Source of the DNA: Flavobacteriaceae bacterium 3519-10
GTDB taxonomy: Bacteria; Bacteroidota; Bacteroidia; Flavobacteriales; Weeksellaceae
Reading direction: 5' to 3'
Assembly (NCBI GenBank): GCA_000023725.1
Contig: CP001673.1
Location: 692,342-756,341 of the forward strand
Length of the DNA: 64,000 nucleotides
Below, in pieces: positions 27,573 to 36,657 of this stretch. Every line of letters starts with the position of its first letter. The stretch's first letter is position 1. The position numbers were made by a program, and so were the translations under genes. Below the pieces are notes generated by a model, which was not told the DNA's origin, searched no databases, and saw only the letters and a list, made by a program, of their open reading frames with translations.

Positions 27573-27595
27573 ATAATTGATTTGTAATCATAAAT

Positions 27596-27627
27596 AATCC
27601 CGGAAATTCAATTGAATTTCCGGGATT
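27596..27627. terminator. Bidirectional terminator between DUF6341-like and uspA-like genes
   Basis: A perfect 32-bp palindrome, with half-site AATCCCGGAAATTCAA, between convergent stop codons. Confidence 0.8.
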
Positions 27628-27650
27628 TATATTTATTTGATTCCACGGTT

Positions 27651-28088
27651 TTACTGATGAATCGGGATCACCAGAACCGGAATTGTTGAGCGGCGCGTAA
27701 GTTCTTTTGTAAGGCTGCCGACGAAAACGTCATAAATGCCGCTGCGTCCGTGCGAACCCATCACAATGTATCCGGCGTTTTTTTCTTTGGCATATTCCAG
27801 GATGATGTCGCCTGCAACGCCCTGTTTCAGCAGATGTTCGCAATCGATGTTCTGCGCGGTGATGCGCTGCTCTATTTTGTTGAGTTGCTGCAGTTCTTCC
27901 TTTATCTCATTCTGTTCAACTTCAGGAAAATACTGGAAACCCATGTCGCCAATGGCGAAACCAATGTCGGCCGGAGCCACATGGATAAGACAAATTCTCC
28001 CGTTCATTTCGTGCGCAAATTTCACAGCGGCATCAATAAGTCTGTCCGTAGATTCGCCGAAATCTATCGGCAACACAATATTAATCAT
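27651..28088 (-). CDS. Universal stress protein (UspA family)
   Basis: A single-domain 145-residue Usp. The ATP-binding motif is seen as GSHGRSGIYDVFVGSLTKEL (G-2x-G-9x-G-S/T) near residue 112, with D9 in the N-terminal PIDFGES loop. Such proteins bind ATP and accumulate on starvation or stress. Last gene of the minus-strand pssA-exonuclease-FAH-usp run, 56 bp after the FAH gene. Confidence 0.9.
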   Translation of the reverse strand: MINIVLPIDFGESTDRLIDAAVKFAHEMNGRICLIHVAPADIGFAIGDMGFQYFPEVEQNEIKEELQQLNKIEQRITAQNIDCEHLLKQGVAGDIILEYAKEKNAGYIVMGSHGRSGIYDVFVGSLTKELTRRSTIPVLVIPIHQ

Positions 28089-28144
28089 AGTCTAATTTTT
28101 TTCCTGATTAAAATTACGAAATTTTTCCCTTACATCGGCTTTGA

Positions 28145-28753
28145 TTACTGAATCCTCAGGTCCAACAGTTTTTGGTCTTCAAGAAAACCCTGCAGAATAT
28201 CGTTTTCCGCTACTTTCCCAACACCTTCCGGAGTTCCCGTAAAGATCAGATCGCCCGCTTTTAAAGTGAGATATTTTGATACAAACGCGATAATCTTCTC
28301 AGGCGAAAATATCATCATCGAGGTATTTCCATCCTGCACCTTTTCGGTGTTTTTAAGTAAAGAAAAATTAAGGTTTTTCATGTTGAAATCGGCTTTTTTA
28401 TAAAAATCCGAAACTACTGCACTTCCGTCGAATCCTTTGGCAAGTTCCCACGGAAGGCCTTTTGCTTTAAGGTTACTTTGCAGATCGCGCGCGGTGAAAT
28501 CGATCCCCAATCCGATTTCTTCATAGTAATTTGAAGCTTTTTCTTCCTGAATATATTTTCCGCCTTTTGAAATTTTTAAAACAACTTCAAGTTCGTAGTG
28601 GATGTCGTCTGAAAATTCAGGGATATAAAAATCCGATCCTTTTTTTAAAACTGCGGAATCCGGCTTCATGAAAATTACTGGATTGTCAGGGATTTCGTTG
28701 CCCAACTCGTGCGCGTGCGCTGCGTAGTTGCGGCCGATGCAGATTATTTTCAT
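28145..28753 (-). CDS. Fumarylacetoacetate hydrolase family protein
   Basis: A 202-residue FAH-fold enzyme; relatives act as acylpyruvate hydrolases or oxaloacetate tautomerases/decarboxylases. Seen: IGRNYAAHAHELGN, FMKPDSAV, HYELEVVL with the ExE metal ligands, GIDFTARDLQ, LPWELAKGFDGS, and a GDLIFTGTPEGVG C-terminal block. It is a short member, lacking the N-terminal domain of true fumarylacetoacetase. It lies 14 bp after the exonuclease gene, as it commonly does in flavobacteria. Confidence 0.88.
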   Translation of the reverse strand: MKIICIGRNYAAHAHELGNEIPDNPVIFMKPDSAVLKKGSDFYIPEFSDDIHYELEVVLKISKGGKYIQEEKASNYYEEIGLGIDFTARDLQSNLKAKGLPWELAKGFDGSAVVSDFYKKADFNMKNLNFSLLKNTEKVQDGNTSMMIFSPEKIIAFVSKYLTLKAGDLIFTGTPEGVGKVAENDILQGFLEDQKLLDLRIQ

Positions 28754-28767
28754 TTCGATGTATTAAA

Positions 28768-29532
28768 TTAAAATTTGCTTCTAAGCTGAATTGACGTCAG
28801 AACTTTCTTCGTATAAAGCGGGAAATCAGCATTCTGGATCCAGCCGTAATAACCCAAATCTTTCTGGAAAACGTCTTTCACGCGCTGTCCTTTATACTTG
28901 CCGAAAGAAAAAACCTCCTGTTCATCGTCATCGAAACGGATCATTCCGGCCAAATCTGCGAATTTATGATGGTGCGAAAATTCGCTTAAACCTGCAATAT
29001 CGTTAGGTAATTCGTTGTAATGAGCCACCTGCGCGTCCAGCACTTCGAAAGTTGCCAACACGTCGGCTTCAGCGGAATGTGCATTGACGAGTTCCTTTTT
29101 GCAGTAGAAATTATAAGCGGCCGACAGATTGCGTGGTTCCATTTTATGGTAAATCGTCTGCACGTCCACGAGTTTGAATTTAGTTAAATCGAAATCAATT
29201 CCCGCGCGCAGAAGCTCTTCAGCCAAAAGCGGCACGTCGAAACGGTTGGAATTGAAGCCGCCCAGGTCGGTACCCGTGATCATTTCCATTACTTTGGGTG
29301 CAATTTCTTTAAATTTTGGTGAATTTTTCACGTCGTCGTCAGAAATACCGTGAATCTCAGTGGATTCTTTCGGGATGTACATTTCGGGGTTTACGAGCCA
29401 CGTTTTGCTTTCGCGCGAACCGTCCGGATTCACTTTAAGAATGCTTATTTCCACGATTCTATCTTTCGCGACATTCACGCCAGTGGTTTCCAGATCGAAG
29501 ATACACAGCGGTTTATATAATTTTAAATTCAT
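28768..29532 (-). CDS. DEDDh 3'-5' exonuclease (DnaQ-like) with C-terminal extension
   Basis: 254 residues. ExoI FDLETTGVN (D13, E15 region), ExoII GGFNSNRFDVPLL and ExoIII HSAEADVLAT define a DEDDh exonuclease. The C-terminal 60 residues (FSFGKYKGQRVKDVF...YYGWIQNADFPLYTKKVL) form the small domain often attached to such exonucleases in Bacteroidota. Proofreading or repair is possible, but no polymerase alpha-subunit gene is nearby. Second gene in the pssA operon. Confidence 0.88.
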   Translation of the reverse strand: MNLKLYKPLCIFDLETTGVNVAKDRIVEISILKVNPDGSRESKTWLVNPEMYIPKESTEIHGISDDDVKNSPKFKEIAPKVMEMITGTDLGGFNSNRFDVPLLAEELLRAGIDFDLTKFKLVDVQTIYHKMEPRNLSAAYNFYCKKELVNAHSAEADVLATFEVLDAQVAHYNELPNDIAGLSEFSHHHKFADLAGMIRFDDDEQEVFSFGKYKGQRVKDVFQKDLGYYGWIQNADFPLYTKKVLTSIQLRSKF

Positions 29533-29567
29533 TTATTTAATTTGAAAATTCGGTCATTTGAAATAGC

Positions 29568-30281
29568 TTATTTAAGCTGCTTTTGGAATATCAGTGAAAT
29601 GAAAACATAATAAAGAATCGCCAGCGGGATTCCGACGGTTTTAAAGATCACCAAAATTAAAATCGCGCCGATTAAAAGGGCAACTTTTGGGTAATTATCT
29701 TTAAGTTTCATTGATTTGAACTTAAGCGAAATCATTCTGATTGGTGAAATAAGCAGCCACGACGAAAAAGCGGTGAGCAAGAGTAGCAACAATGGATTCT
29801 CAAATAAAAAGCCGAATGCGCCGGTTTCCATAAAAGCGTAATAAAGACCAAAGATCAGGATGGTATTTGAAGGTGTATTTAATCCTTTAAAATAATAAGT
29901 CTGCTCGTCATCCAGGTTGAAGATGGCTAACCTCAGACATGAAAACAGCGTGATGAAAAGTCCGAGATATTTTATTTCAAAAGGTATTTCAACGCCGAAA
30001 AGCTGGTTGCCAAGCGGTTCGAGCGCTTTATACACCGTTATTCCGGGCAGTACGCCGAAGCTCACCATATCTGCCAGCGAATCCAATTGCACGCCGAGGT
30101 TTGAATTTGATTTCATTGCTCTCGCAATAAATCCATCGAAAAAATCGAGGATTAAAGAAAGTATAATGCAGATTGCCGTAACCTGATAGTCGCCCGTAAT
30201 GAGATGAATGACACCGATGCTTCCTGAAAAAAGATTAGCCAGTGTAAAGGCGTTTGCAAGATTGTTTTTAATGAAATTCAT
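29568..30281 (-). CDS. pssA: CDP-diacylglycerol--serine O-phosphatidyltransferase
   Basis: Makes phosphatidylserine, the precursor of phosphatidylethanolamine, in the inner membrane. The CDP-alcohol phosphotransferase signature DGx2ARx8Gx3Dx3D is complete (DGFIARAMKSNSNLG then LDSLAD). About six membrane helices follow, and the family-like N-terminus is MNFIKNNLANAFTLANLFSG. The ATG at 30281 is chosen over an upstream TTG at 30302. First of four minus-strand genes with short gaps (35, 14 and 56 bp). Confidence 0.9.
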   Translation of the reverse strand: MNFIKNNLANAFTLANLFSGSIGVIHLITGDYQVTAICIILSLILDFFDGFIARAMKSNSNLGVQLDSLADMVSFGVLPGITVYKALEPLGNQLFGVEIPFEIKYLGLFITLFSCLRLAIFNLDDEQTYYFKGLNTPSNTILIFGLYYAFMETGAFGFLFENPLLLLLLTAFSSWLLISPIRMISLKFKSMKLKDNYPKVALLIGAILILVIFKTVGIPLAILYYVFISLIFQKQLK

Positions 30282-30380
30282 AGTGAGGGCGTTAGGTAGC
30301 AAAACACAAAAATAGGTTTTTTATTGATGTTTTCCGCCGCACCGCAGCCAAACTAAATAGGCGCGAATACGGATTTAATG

Positions 30381-30388
30381 TAAATTTG
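30381..30388 (+). promoter_or_regulatory. -7 promoter box of the LtaS-like gene
   Basis: TAAATTTG, 25 bases before the ATG. Confidence 0.6.
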
Positions 30389-30413
30389 CGGACTCGTTTG
30401 TTGAAAATTTGGA

Positions 30414-32336
30414 ATGAAAGAATTTAGATTACAGGAAATTGCGGTACTCTTTTACAGGATATTTCTGGCGTTTGTATTTTACCAGATCGCCCGTTTTCTG
30501 TTCTGGATGTATAATAAAGATCTAATAAAAATCGATTCGGTTTCAGAATATCTGGGGATTGCCTACCACGGCACCGCCTTCGATACCACCGCGATTCTGT
30601 ATGTTAATTCGCTGTTTATCCTGGCGAGTCTGCTGCCGCTTCTGATTAATACAAAAAGGAATTACCAGAAATTTTTGCTGTGGCTCTATTTCGTCCTCAA
30701 CGGAATTGCCTACGCGATGAATTTTGGCGATTTTGTGTATTACAAATTCTCGCAGTCGCGGCTCACAATGGCCGCGATGAATGTAGCACAGAATGAGGAT
30801 AATATCGGCAGGATCTTCCTCGTGTCGGTGGCTGAACATCCTTTTGTGATCATCTGGTTCGCGGCGCTGATGAGTTTATGGGTGTTTCTGTATAAAAAAG
30901 TAAAGATCAGCGAAAGGAAACCTCGTGTAAAGTGGATTTATTTTGTGTCTTCCGTAGTCACTTTATGCCTGGTAGCAACACTTGTTGTGGGGGGAATCCG
31001 CGGTGATTTCCGGCATTCTACAAGGCCGATCAATCTTGTGGACGCAAACCGGCATGTGAAGAACCCGCTTCAGGCAAATGTTGTGCTGAACAGTGTTTTT
31101 TCGTTTTTCAGGACGCTTACCACCAATAATTTTAAAGAAGTTCATTTCGTTGATGAACAGTTTATCAATCAGCACATTCAGCCTTATAAGATTTACGTCA
31201 GTAAAGAAACAGATCCAAAACCGAATGTTGTTATTTTTATCCTCGAGAGTTTTTCAAAAGAATATTCGGGAGCCTTTAACCGCGACACCAATATTAAAAA
31301 TTTTAAGTCGTACACACCGTTTTTCGACAGTCTGGCGCAGCACAGTTTAATTGCCACGAATGCATATGCGAACGGGCGGCAGTCGATTCACGGTATGAGC
31401 TCGATCCTCGCGGGCATTCCGGCGCTGAAAGATGCTTTCACGGGTTCGCCATATGCAAACCAGAAAATACAGTCGATCGTATCAGTTTCGAACGAAATGG
31501 GTTATGATACCTCATTTTTCCACGGCGCGCCGAACGGTTCGATGGGATTTCTGGGCTTCGGGAATATTTTAGGATTCAAGCATTATTACGGAAAGACCGA
31601 GTATGGTGACGATGCAGATTTTGACGGCATGTGGGGGATTTGGGATGAACCTTTTTTCCAGTTTTTTGCGCAGACTTTAAATACCAAAAAGCAGCCTTTT
31701 ATGGCCACAATGTTTTCGGTTTCGTCGCATCACCCGTTTAAAGTTCCTCAAAAATATGAAGGGAAATTCCCAAAGGGCACGGTAGAAATTCATGCACCCA
31801 TCGGCTATACAGATTATTCGCTGAGGAAGTTTTTCGAAACCGCTAAACAGATGCCCTGGTTTCAGAATACAATATTTGTGATGGTGGCCGACCACACGAA
31901 CCAGGTTGCTTATCCTGAATATGAAAAAGCCATGAACCGCGCGGCGATCCCAATTATGTTTTATTCGGCAAACCCCAAATACAATTTACGTGGGGAGATT
32001 ACCGAGCCCACACAGCAGATGGATATTTATCCCACTTTAGCCGATCTGATGGGTTATAACAGGAAGATCAGAAGCTGGGGCCGAAGTTTGGTTTCAGAAA
32101 AGAAAGAAGATTATTTAATCGTGAATTCTTCGGGAGTGGAACATTTTATCATCGGCAACTATATTTATCTTTTTGACGGACAAAACGTTACCGGAATTTA
32201 TGATAAGAACGATTTGGGATTCGAAAAAAATCTCATCGGCACCGTAAATTCACCGGAAATCCAGTTAGGAAAACTCAAAGCAAAGGCCTGGTACCAGGAT
32301 TATATGGATCGCGTTATCAACCGCAAACTGAATTAA
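30414..32336 (+). CDS. LTA synthase family (sulfatase-fold) membrane protein
   Basis: 640 residues: about five N-terminal membrane helices (to about residue 190), then a periplasmic alkaline-phosphatase-superfamily domain. Metal and active-site blocks are seen: VIFILESFSKEYSG, NGRQSIHGMSSILAGIP (likely Ser nucleophile where LtaS has Thr), FFHGAPNGSMGF, SSHHPFKVP and MVADHTNQ. Gram-negative members are thought to transfer phosphoglycerol- or phosphoethanolamine-type groups to envelope glycans or lipids; the substrate here is unknown. Divergent from pssA. Confidence 0.88.
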   Translation: MKEFRLQEIAVLFYRIFLAFVFYQIARFLFWMYNKDLIKIDSVSEYLGIAYHGTAFDTTAILYVNSLFILASLLPLLINTKRNYQKFLLWLYFVLNGIAYAMNFGDFVYYKFSQSRLTMAAMNVAQNEDNIGRIFLVSVAEHPFVIIWFAALMSLWVFLYKKVKISERKPRVKWIYFVSSVVTLCLVATLVVGGIRGDFRHSTRPINLVDANRHVKNPLQANVVLNSVFSFFRTLTTNNFKEVHFVDEQFINQHIQPYKIYVSKETDPKPNVVIFILESFSKEYSGAFNRDTNIKNFKSYTPFFDSLAQHSLIATNAYANGRQSIHGMSSILAGIPALKDAFTGSPYANQKIQSIVSVSNEMGYDTSFFHGAPNGSMGFLGFGNILGFKHYYGKTEYGDDADFDGMWGIWDEPFFQFFAQTLNTKKQPFMATMFSVSSHHPFKVPQKYEGKFPKGTVEIHAPIGYTDYSLRKFFETAKQMPWFQNTIFVMVADHTNQVAYPEYEKAMNRAAIPIMFYSANPKYNLRGEITEPTQQMDIYPTLADLMGYNRKIRSWGRSLVSEKKEDYLIVNSSGVEHFIIGNYIYLFDGQNVTGIYDKNDLGFEKNLIGTVNSPEIQLGKLKAKAWYQDYMDRVINRKLN

Positions 32337-32468
32337 AAAGATTTGCTGTTTCCTGAAAAATAACAATAACTTTATATTTTCAGCATAACGTTAGGGATAA
32401 ATTAATGATTTGTGGTTTAACTTTTTTTAATTACATTTATCAAAATAAAAATCAAACAATTTTATAAA

Positions 32469-32888
32469 ATGAAAAAAATTATGTTCGCTTTTGTTGCTCT
32501 ATTTTGCGCGACAATGTCTTATGCACAGATTGAAGGTAAGTGGAAAACAATTGACGATGAAACCGGCCAGGCTAAATCGATTGTAGAGATCTTTAAAAAA
32601 TCTGATGGCAAATATTACGGAAAAGTAACGCAGTTACTTATTAAGCCTGCTGTTGCCACTTGTGTGGACTGTAAAGACGACCGTAAAGGAAAACCAATTT
32701 TAGGGATGGAAGTGGTTCGCGGAATGAAAAAAGAGGGTGCAACCTTCACCGGCGGAACTATTACTGATCCAAAAACAGGCAAAACTTACAAGTGTAACAT
32801 CGAAAGAAACGGCGACAAACTTGATGTTCGCGGTTATGTTGGTTTCTCGCTGATCGGCAGAAGCCAGACCTGGCATAAAGTGAAATAA
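32469..32888 (+). CDS. DUF2147 domain-containing exported protein
   Basis: 139 residues with a signal peptide (about 1-19, ending MSYAQ) and a DUF2147 beta-barrel-like domain recognised by the opening IEGKWKTIDDETGQAKSIVEIF and the closing WHKVK. Two cysteines (CVDCKDD) may form a disulfide. Periplasmic; function unknown. Monocistronic, with a terminator. Confidence 0.82.
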   Translation: MKKIMFAFVALFCATMSYAQIEGKWKTIDDETGQAKSIVEIFKKSDGKYYGKVTQLLIKPAVATCVDCKDDRKGKPILGMEVVRGMKKEGATFTGGTITDPKTGKTYKCNIERNGDKLDVRGYVGFSLIGRSQTWHKVK

Positions 32889-32909
32889 TTTACCCTAATA
32901 TATTTGGTT

Positions 32910-32936
32910 AAAGCAATTCTCAGGAGTTGCTTTTTT
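32910..32936 (+). terminator. Terminator after the DUF2147 gene
   Basis: AAAGCAATTC / GAGTTGCTTT stem with one G-T pair, TCAG-type loop and T-run. Confidence 0.75.
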
Positions 32937-33001
32937 GTGTTTAAACGGCCCGAAGGTTTGCAAAAAAATCTTTACTTTTGTACTCTAATTTTTCAATGAA
33001 T

Positions 33002-33985
33002 ATGAAGGAATATACTTTTCGCGAAGTGATTGCACAGGCAATGAGCGAGGAAATGCGCAAGGACGAATCTATTTACCTGATGGGTGAGGAGGTGGCAGAA
33101 TATAACGGTGCCTACAAAGCTTCGAAAGGAATGCTCGACGAGTTCGGACCCAAAAGAGTAATCGATACGCCGATCGCTGAACTTGGTTTCACCGGAATCG
33201 CCGTTGGATCTGCAATGAATGGTAACAGACCGATTGTGGAATACATGACATTCAACTTCGCGCTTGTGGGTATTGACCAGATCATCAATAACGCTGCTAA
33301 GATCCGCCAGATGAGCGGTGGACAGTGGAATTGCCCCATCGTTTTCCGTGGCCCTACAGCTTCTGCAGGTCAATTAGGTGCAACGCACTCTCAGGCTTTG
33401 GAAAACTGGTTTGCCAATACGCCGGGACTTAAAGTGGTGGTTCCCTCAAATCCATACGATGCAAAAGGTCTATTGAAAAGTGCAATCCAGGATAACGATC
33501 CGGTAATCTTCATGGAATCTGAGCAGATGTACGGTGATAAAATGGAAATTCCTGAGGATGAATACTATATCCCAATCGGAAAAGCCGACATCAAGAGAGA
33601 AGGTAAAGACATCACGCTGGTATCATTCGGAAAAATCATGAAACTTGCGATGCAGGCTGCTGAAGATATGGAGAAAGAAGGTGTTTCGGTTGAAGTGATT
33701 GATCTTCGCACCGTCCGCCCGCTTGATTATGATACCATTATCGAGTCTGTAAAGAAAACCAACCGACTTGTAATCTTAGAAGAAGCATGGCCGTTAGCGT
33801 CCATTTCCACTGAAATTTCATACATGGTACAGCAGAAAGCGTTTGATTATCTTGATGCTCCCATCAAAAGGATCACAACTCCGGACGCACCTGCACCATA
33901 TTCCGCGGCACTTTTTGCCGAATGGTTCCCGAAACTGGAGACCGTGAAAGAAGAAATAAAGAAAGCAATGTACATTAAAGCATAA
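33002..33985 (+). CDS. pdhB: Pyruvate dehydrogenase complex E1 component, beta subunit
   Basis: Transketolase-type E1 beta subunit of about 327 residues that pairs with an E1 alpha subunit to decarboxylate pyruvate. Seen: MGEEVAEYNGAYKASKGM, PIAELGFTGIAVG, FNFALVGIDQIINNAAKIR, GPTASAGQLGATHSQ and a SEQMYGDKMEIP loop. Starts at ATG 33002 (MKEYTF) or 32996 (MNMKEYTF) are both possible; the TTG at 32978 overlaps a TACTTTTG promoter-like box and is unlikely. The alpha subunit gene is not adjacent, so the complex is encoded at split loci. A strong terminator follows. Confidence 0.9.
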   Translation: MKEYTFREVIAQAMSEEMRKDESIYLMGEEVAEYNGAYKASKGMLDEFGPKRVIDTPIAELGFTGIAVGSAMNGNRPIVEYMTFNFALVGIDQIINNAAKIRQMSGGQWNCPIVFRGPTASAGQLGATHSQALENWFANTPGLKVVVPSNPYDAKGLLKSAIQDNDPVIFMESEQMYGDKMEIPEDEYYIPIGKADIKREGKDITLVSFGKIMKLAMQAAEDMEKEGVSVEVIDLRTVRPLDYDTIIESVKKTNRLVILEEAWPLASISTEISYMVQQKAFDYLDAPIKRITTPDAPAPYSAALFAEWFPKLETVKEEIKKAMYIKA

Positions 33986-33988
33986 ACC

Positions 33989-34013
33989 AAAACTCCCGAA
34001 AGGGAGTTTTTTT
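33989..34013 (+). terminator. Terminator after pdhB
   Basis: AAAACTCCC-GAAA-GGGAGTTTT with continuing T residues: a tetraloop hairpin four bases after the stop. Confidence 0.92.
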
Positions 34014-34068
34014 ATGGGAAACGTTTAAGATTAATGATTAAAATTATTTTCCGAGTTACTTTTTAATC

Positions 34069-34076
34069 TACATTTG
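34069..34076 (+). promoter_or_regulatory. -7 promoter box of kup
   Basis: TACATTTG (TAnnTTTG), 21 bases before the ATG at 34098. Confidence 0.6.
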
Positions 34077-34097
34077 CGCATTAAAATTTTACTGAAA

Positions 34098-36089
34098 ATG
34101 TCGGAATCCGTTCAGGGCAACTCTCATTTTGATACCAAGAAACTTACGGCCATGGGCGTATTGGTTTCCTTAGGAATTGTATTTGGAGACATCGGTACCT
34201 CGCCGCTGTATGTAATGAAAGCCATCGTAAATGCGCGAAGTGACGGCAGTTCAATGCCATTCGACGAGTATATAGAAGGCGCACTGTCGTGCATCATCTG
34301 GACACTTACCCTGCAGACAACGTTAAAATACGTAATCATTGCGCTCCGGGCCGATAACAAAGGTGAAGGTGGCATACTTTCGCTGTACTCGCTTGTTAAA
34401 AGACTCAAGAAAAAATGGCTGTATCTCATTGCAATTTTAGGTGCTGCCACGCTGGTGGCGGATAGTGTGATAACACCCTCGCTTACAGTGATGTCGGCAG
34501 TGGAAGGACTTAAAATTTACAGTCCGGAAACTCCGGTAGTCGCCATTACACTTGTTATTTTAGCGCTGGTGTTCTTTATACAGCAGTTCGGCACCTCTTC
34601 AATCGGCAAGCTTTTCGGTCCTGTGATGGTGGTGTGGTTCCTTGTTTTGGGGATTTGCGGTTCGCTGCATATTTTCGATAATTTAGAAATTCTTAAATCT
34701 TTCAACCCATATTACGCATACAATTTAATTACGCATTCGCCGAGTGCCATTGTAATTATGGGCGCTGTTTTTCTTTGTACTACAGGTGCCGAAGCGCTTT
34801 ATTCCGATTTGGGCCACTGCGGCAAAAAAAATATCCGCGTGAGCTGGGTTTTCGTTAAATCAATGCTCATTCTTAATTATCTGGGCCAGGGCGCGTGGCT
34901 GCTTCATAACCATCATTTAGTGGCGCAGGGCATCAATCCGATATTCGGTATAATGCCGGTATGGACTATTCTGCCGGGGGTTATTCTGGCCACTGCTGCT
35001 GCTATTATCGCCAGCCAGTCGGTGATTACAGGTTCATTTACGATGTTTTCGGAGGCAATGTCGATTTCCTTCTGGCCAAACCAGCAAATTGATTATCCGT
35101 CGGGTGTTAAAGGTCAAATGTATATCCCGCGAATCAACTGGGGACTTATGGTGCTGTGCTTTATCGTCGTGATTTATTTTAAAGAATCTGAAGCGATGGA
35201 AGCCGCCTACGGACTTACGATTACCATCACCATGCTCATGACCACGTTGCTTCTGTTCTTTTGGCTGAGGAGAACTAAGGTCGTCAGTGTGTTTGCGTTC
35301 GGATTTCTGGTGATGTATCTCTTCATCGAACTCGGTTTTTTCTACGCTAATGTTATTAAATTCTTCGATGGTGGCTGGCTTACGATGGTACTTGGCGGTT
35401 TCATTGCGGTGTGTATGTATGCGTGGTACAACGGCCGGCTCATTAAAGCAAAATTCATCAAGTTCGTTAAGCTCGATAAATACGTTTCAATCATTAAAGA
35501 ACTTAAACTGGACGAATCCATCCCGAAATATTCAACCAATCTCGCATTTTTAAGCCGCGCCAAAAGACCGGACGAAATAGAAGCCAAAATTATCTATTCG
35601 ATTCTGCGTAAACAGCCAAAAAGAGCGGACCATTATTTTATTTTAAATATTTCAAACCAGGAAGATCCGTTCACCTTTAAATATACCATAGACGAAATTA
35701 TGCCCGGCACGATTTATCGCATCAATTTCCTTCTAGGTTTTAAAATTGACCGCAGGATCAACGATTATTTTGATCAGGTTCTCGCAGATATGATGGATGA
35801 AGGCAGTATTCCGTCGCGCAGCAGCCATCCTTCGTTGCGTGCACATAACATTCCGCCCGATCTGAAGTACGTGGTCATCGATAATACCTACATCAACGAT
35901 ACTTTGCTTACGGTAAAGGAAAAGATGACGCTGAATATTTACAACTTTGTGAAGTATATCGGCAGCGACGACTTCAAGAGTTGGGGCGTATCTCCGCACA
36001 ACGTGGTGGTGGAGTCGGCGCCAATTCTGGATCAGCAGGTTGTAACAAAGAAAATCGAACAGGTTTATTTCAATCATTACAATTCCTAA
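34098..36089 (+). CDS. kup: KUP family potassium uptake protein
   Basis: A 663-residue inner-membrane K+ transporter, probably H+-coupled. The signature is near the N-terminus (GIVFGDIGTSPLYVMKAI) and is followed by about twelve membrane helices to about residue 455 and a hydrophilic C-terminal domain. The ATG at 34098 (MSESVQG) is preferred; a TTG at 34074 lies inside the promoter box. Single gene between pdhB and the Fur-family gene. Confidence 0.93.
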   Translation: MSESVQGNSHFDTKKLTAMGVLVSLGIVFGDIGTSPLYVMKAIVNARSDGSSMPFDEYIEGALSCIIWTLTLQTTLKYVIIALRADNKGEGGILSLYSLVKRLKKKWLYLIAILGAATLVADSVITPSLTVMSAVEGLKIYSPETPVVAITLVILALVFFIQQFGTSSIGKLFGPVMVVWFLVLGICGSLHIFDNLEILKSFNPYYAYNLITHSPSAIVIMGAVFLCTTGAEALYSDLGHCGKKNIRVSWVFVKSMLILNYLGQGAWLLHNHHLVAQGINPIFGIMPVWTILPGVILATAAAIIASQSVITGSFTMFSEAMSISFWPNQQIDYPSGVKGQMYIPRINWGLMVLCFIVVIYFKESEAMEAAYGLTITITMLMTTLLLFFWLRRTKVVSVFAFGFLVMYLFIELGFFYANVIKFFDGGWLTMVLGGFIAVCMYAWYNGRLIKAKFIKFVKLDKYVSIIKELKLDESIPKYSTNLAFLSRAKRPDEIEAKIIYSILRKQPKRADHYFILNISNQEDPFTFKYTIDEIMPGTIYRINFLLGFKIDRRINDYFDQVLADMMDEGSIPSRSSHPSLRAHNIPPDLKYVVIDNTYINDTLLTVKEKMTLNIYNFVKYIGSDDFKSWGVSPHNVVVESAPILDQQVVTKKIEQVYFNHYNS

Positions 36090-36159
36090 AGTGCCGTATC
36101 CGCAGTTTTCGGCATGATTCGCAGGTAATATTGCAAATTTTGAATTAGAAATAATTCGA

Positions 36160-36167
36160 TAAATTTG
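36160..36167 (+). promoter_or_regulatory. -7 promoter box of the Fur-family gene
   Basis: TAAATTTG, 16 bases before the ATG at 36184. Confidence 0.6.
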
Positions 36168-36183
36168 CGGTATAATTTATTTG

Positions 36184-36657
36184 ATGGAAGCGAAACAGAA
36201 AGAACTCAATTTAGTCACCATAAAGGAAGTTTTAAGGCAATATCTTCTTAAGAAAGGTTTTCGGAACACGCCCGAACGTTACACCATTCTGGAGGAAATC
36301 TATATGATGGATCACCATTTCAACGTGGATGATCTGTACCTGCTGATGATGCAGAAAAAATATCATGTTTCTAAGGCAACAATCTACAACACCATCGAGA
36401 TTTTTCTTGATGCAGGACTGATCCGCAAGCATCAGTTTGGCGAAAAAACACTCACATCTTCGTCGTACGAAAAGTCGTATTTCGATAAACAGCACGACCA
36501 TCTTGTGATCTATAAAGAAGGTTCAGATAAAGAAATTCAGGAGATCATTGAGTTTTGCGATCCGCGGATCCAGGGCATTAAAGAGTCCATTGAGAGCGCT
36601 TTTGGGGTAAATATCGATTCACATTCACTTTATTTCTACGGGACCAAAAATAATTAA
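36184..36657 (+). CDS. Fur-family transcriptional regulator lacking the CxxC site
   Basis: 157 residues. The winged-helix half is clear (LLKKGFRNTPERYTILEEIY, HVSKATIYNTIEIFLDAGL). Of the usual metal motif only QHDHLV is recognisable; the following C-x2-C is replaced by IYKEGSD. One Cys remains (FCDP). This suggests altered or absent structural zinc, so the sensed signal may differ from iron or zinc. The ATG at 36184 is used (the TTG one codon earlier is less likely). It overlaps the OstA-like gene by one base, so the two are translationally coupled. Confidence 0.85.
   Translation: MEAKQKELNLVTIKEVLRQYLLKKGFRNTPERYTILEEIYMMDHHFNVDDLYLLMMQKKYHVSKATIYNTIEIFLDAGLIRKHQFGEKTLTSSSYEKSYFDKQHDHLVIYKEGSDKEIQEIIEFCDPRIQGIKESIESAFGVNIDSHSLYFYGTKNN

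Noticed and set aside
32978..33001. TTG start extending pdhB
   Set aside because: The TTG overlaps a TACTTTTG promoter-like box, and the extra residues (MYSNFS) are not typical of the family.
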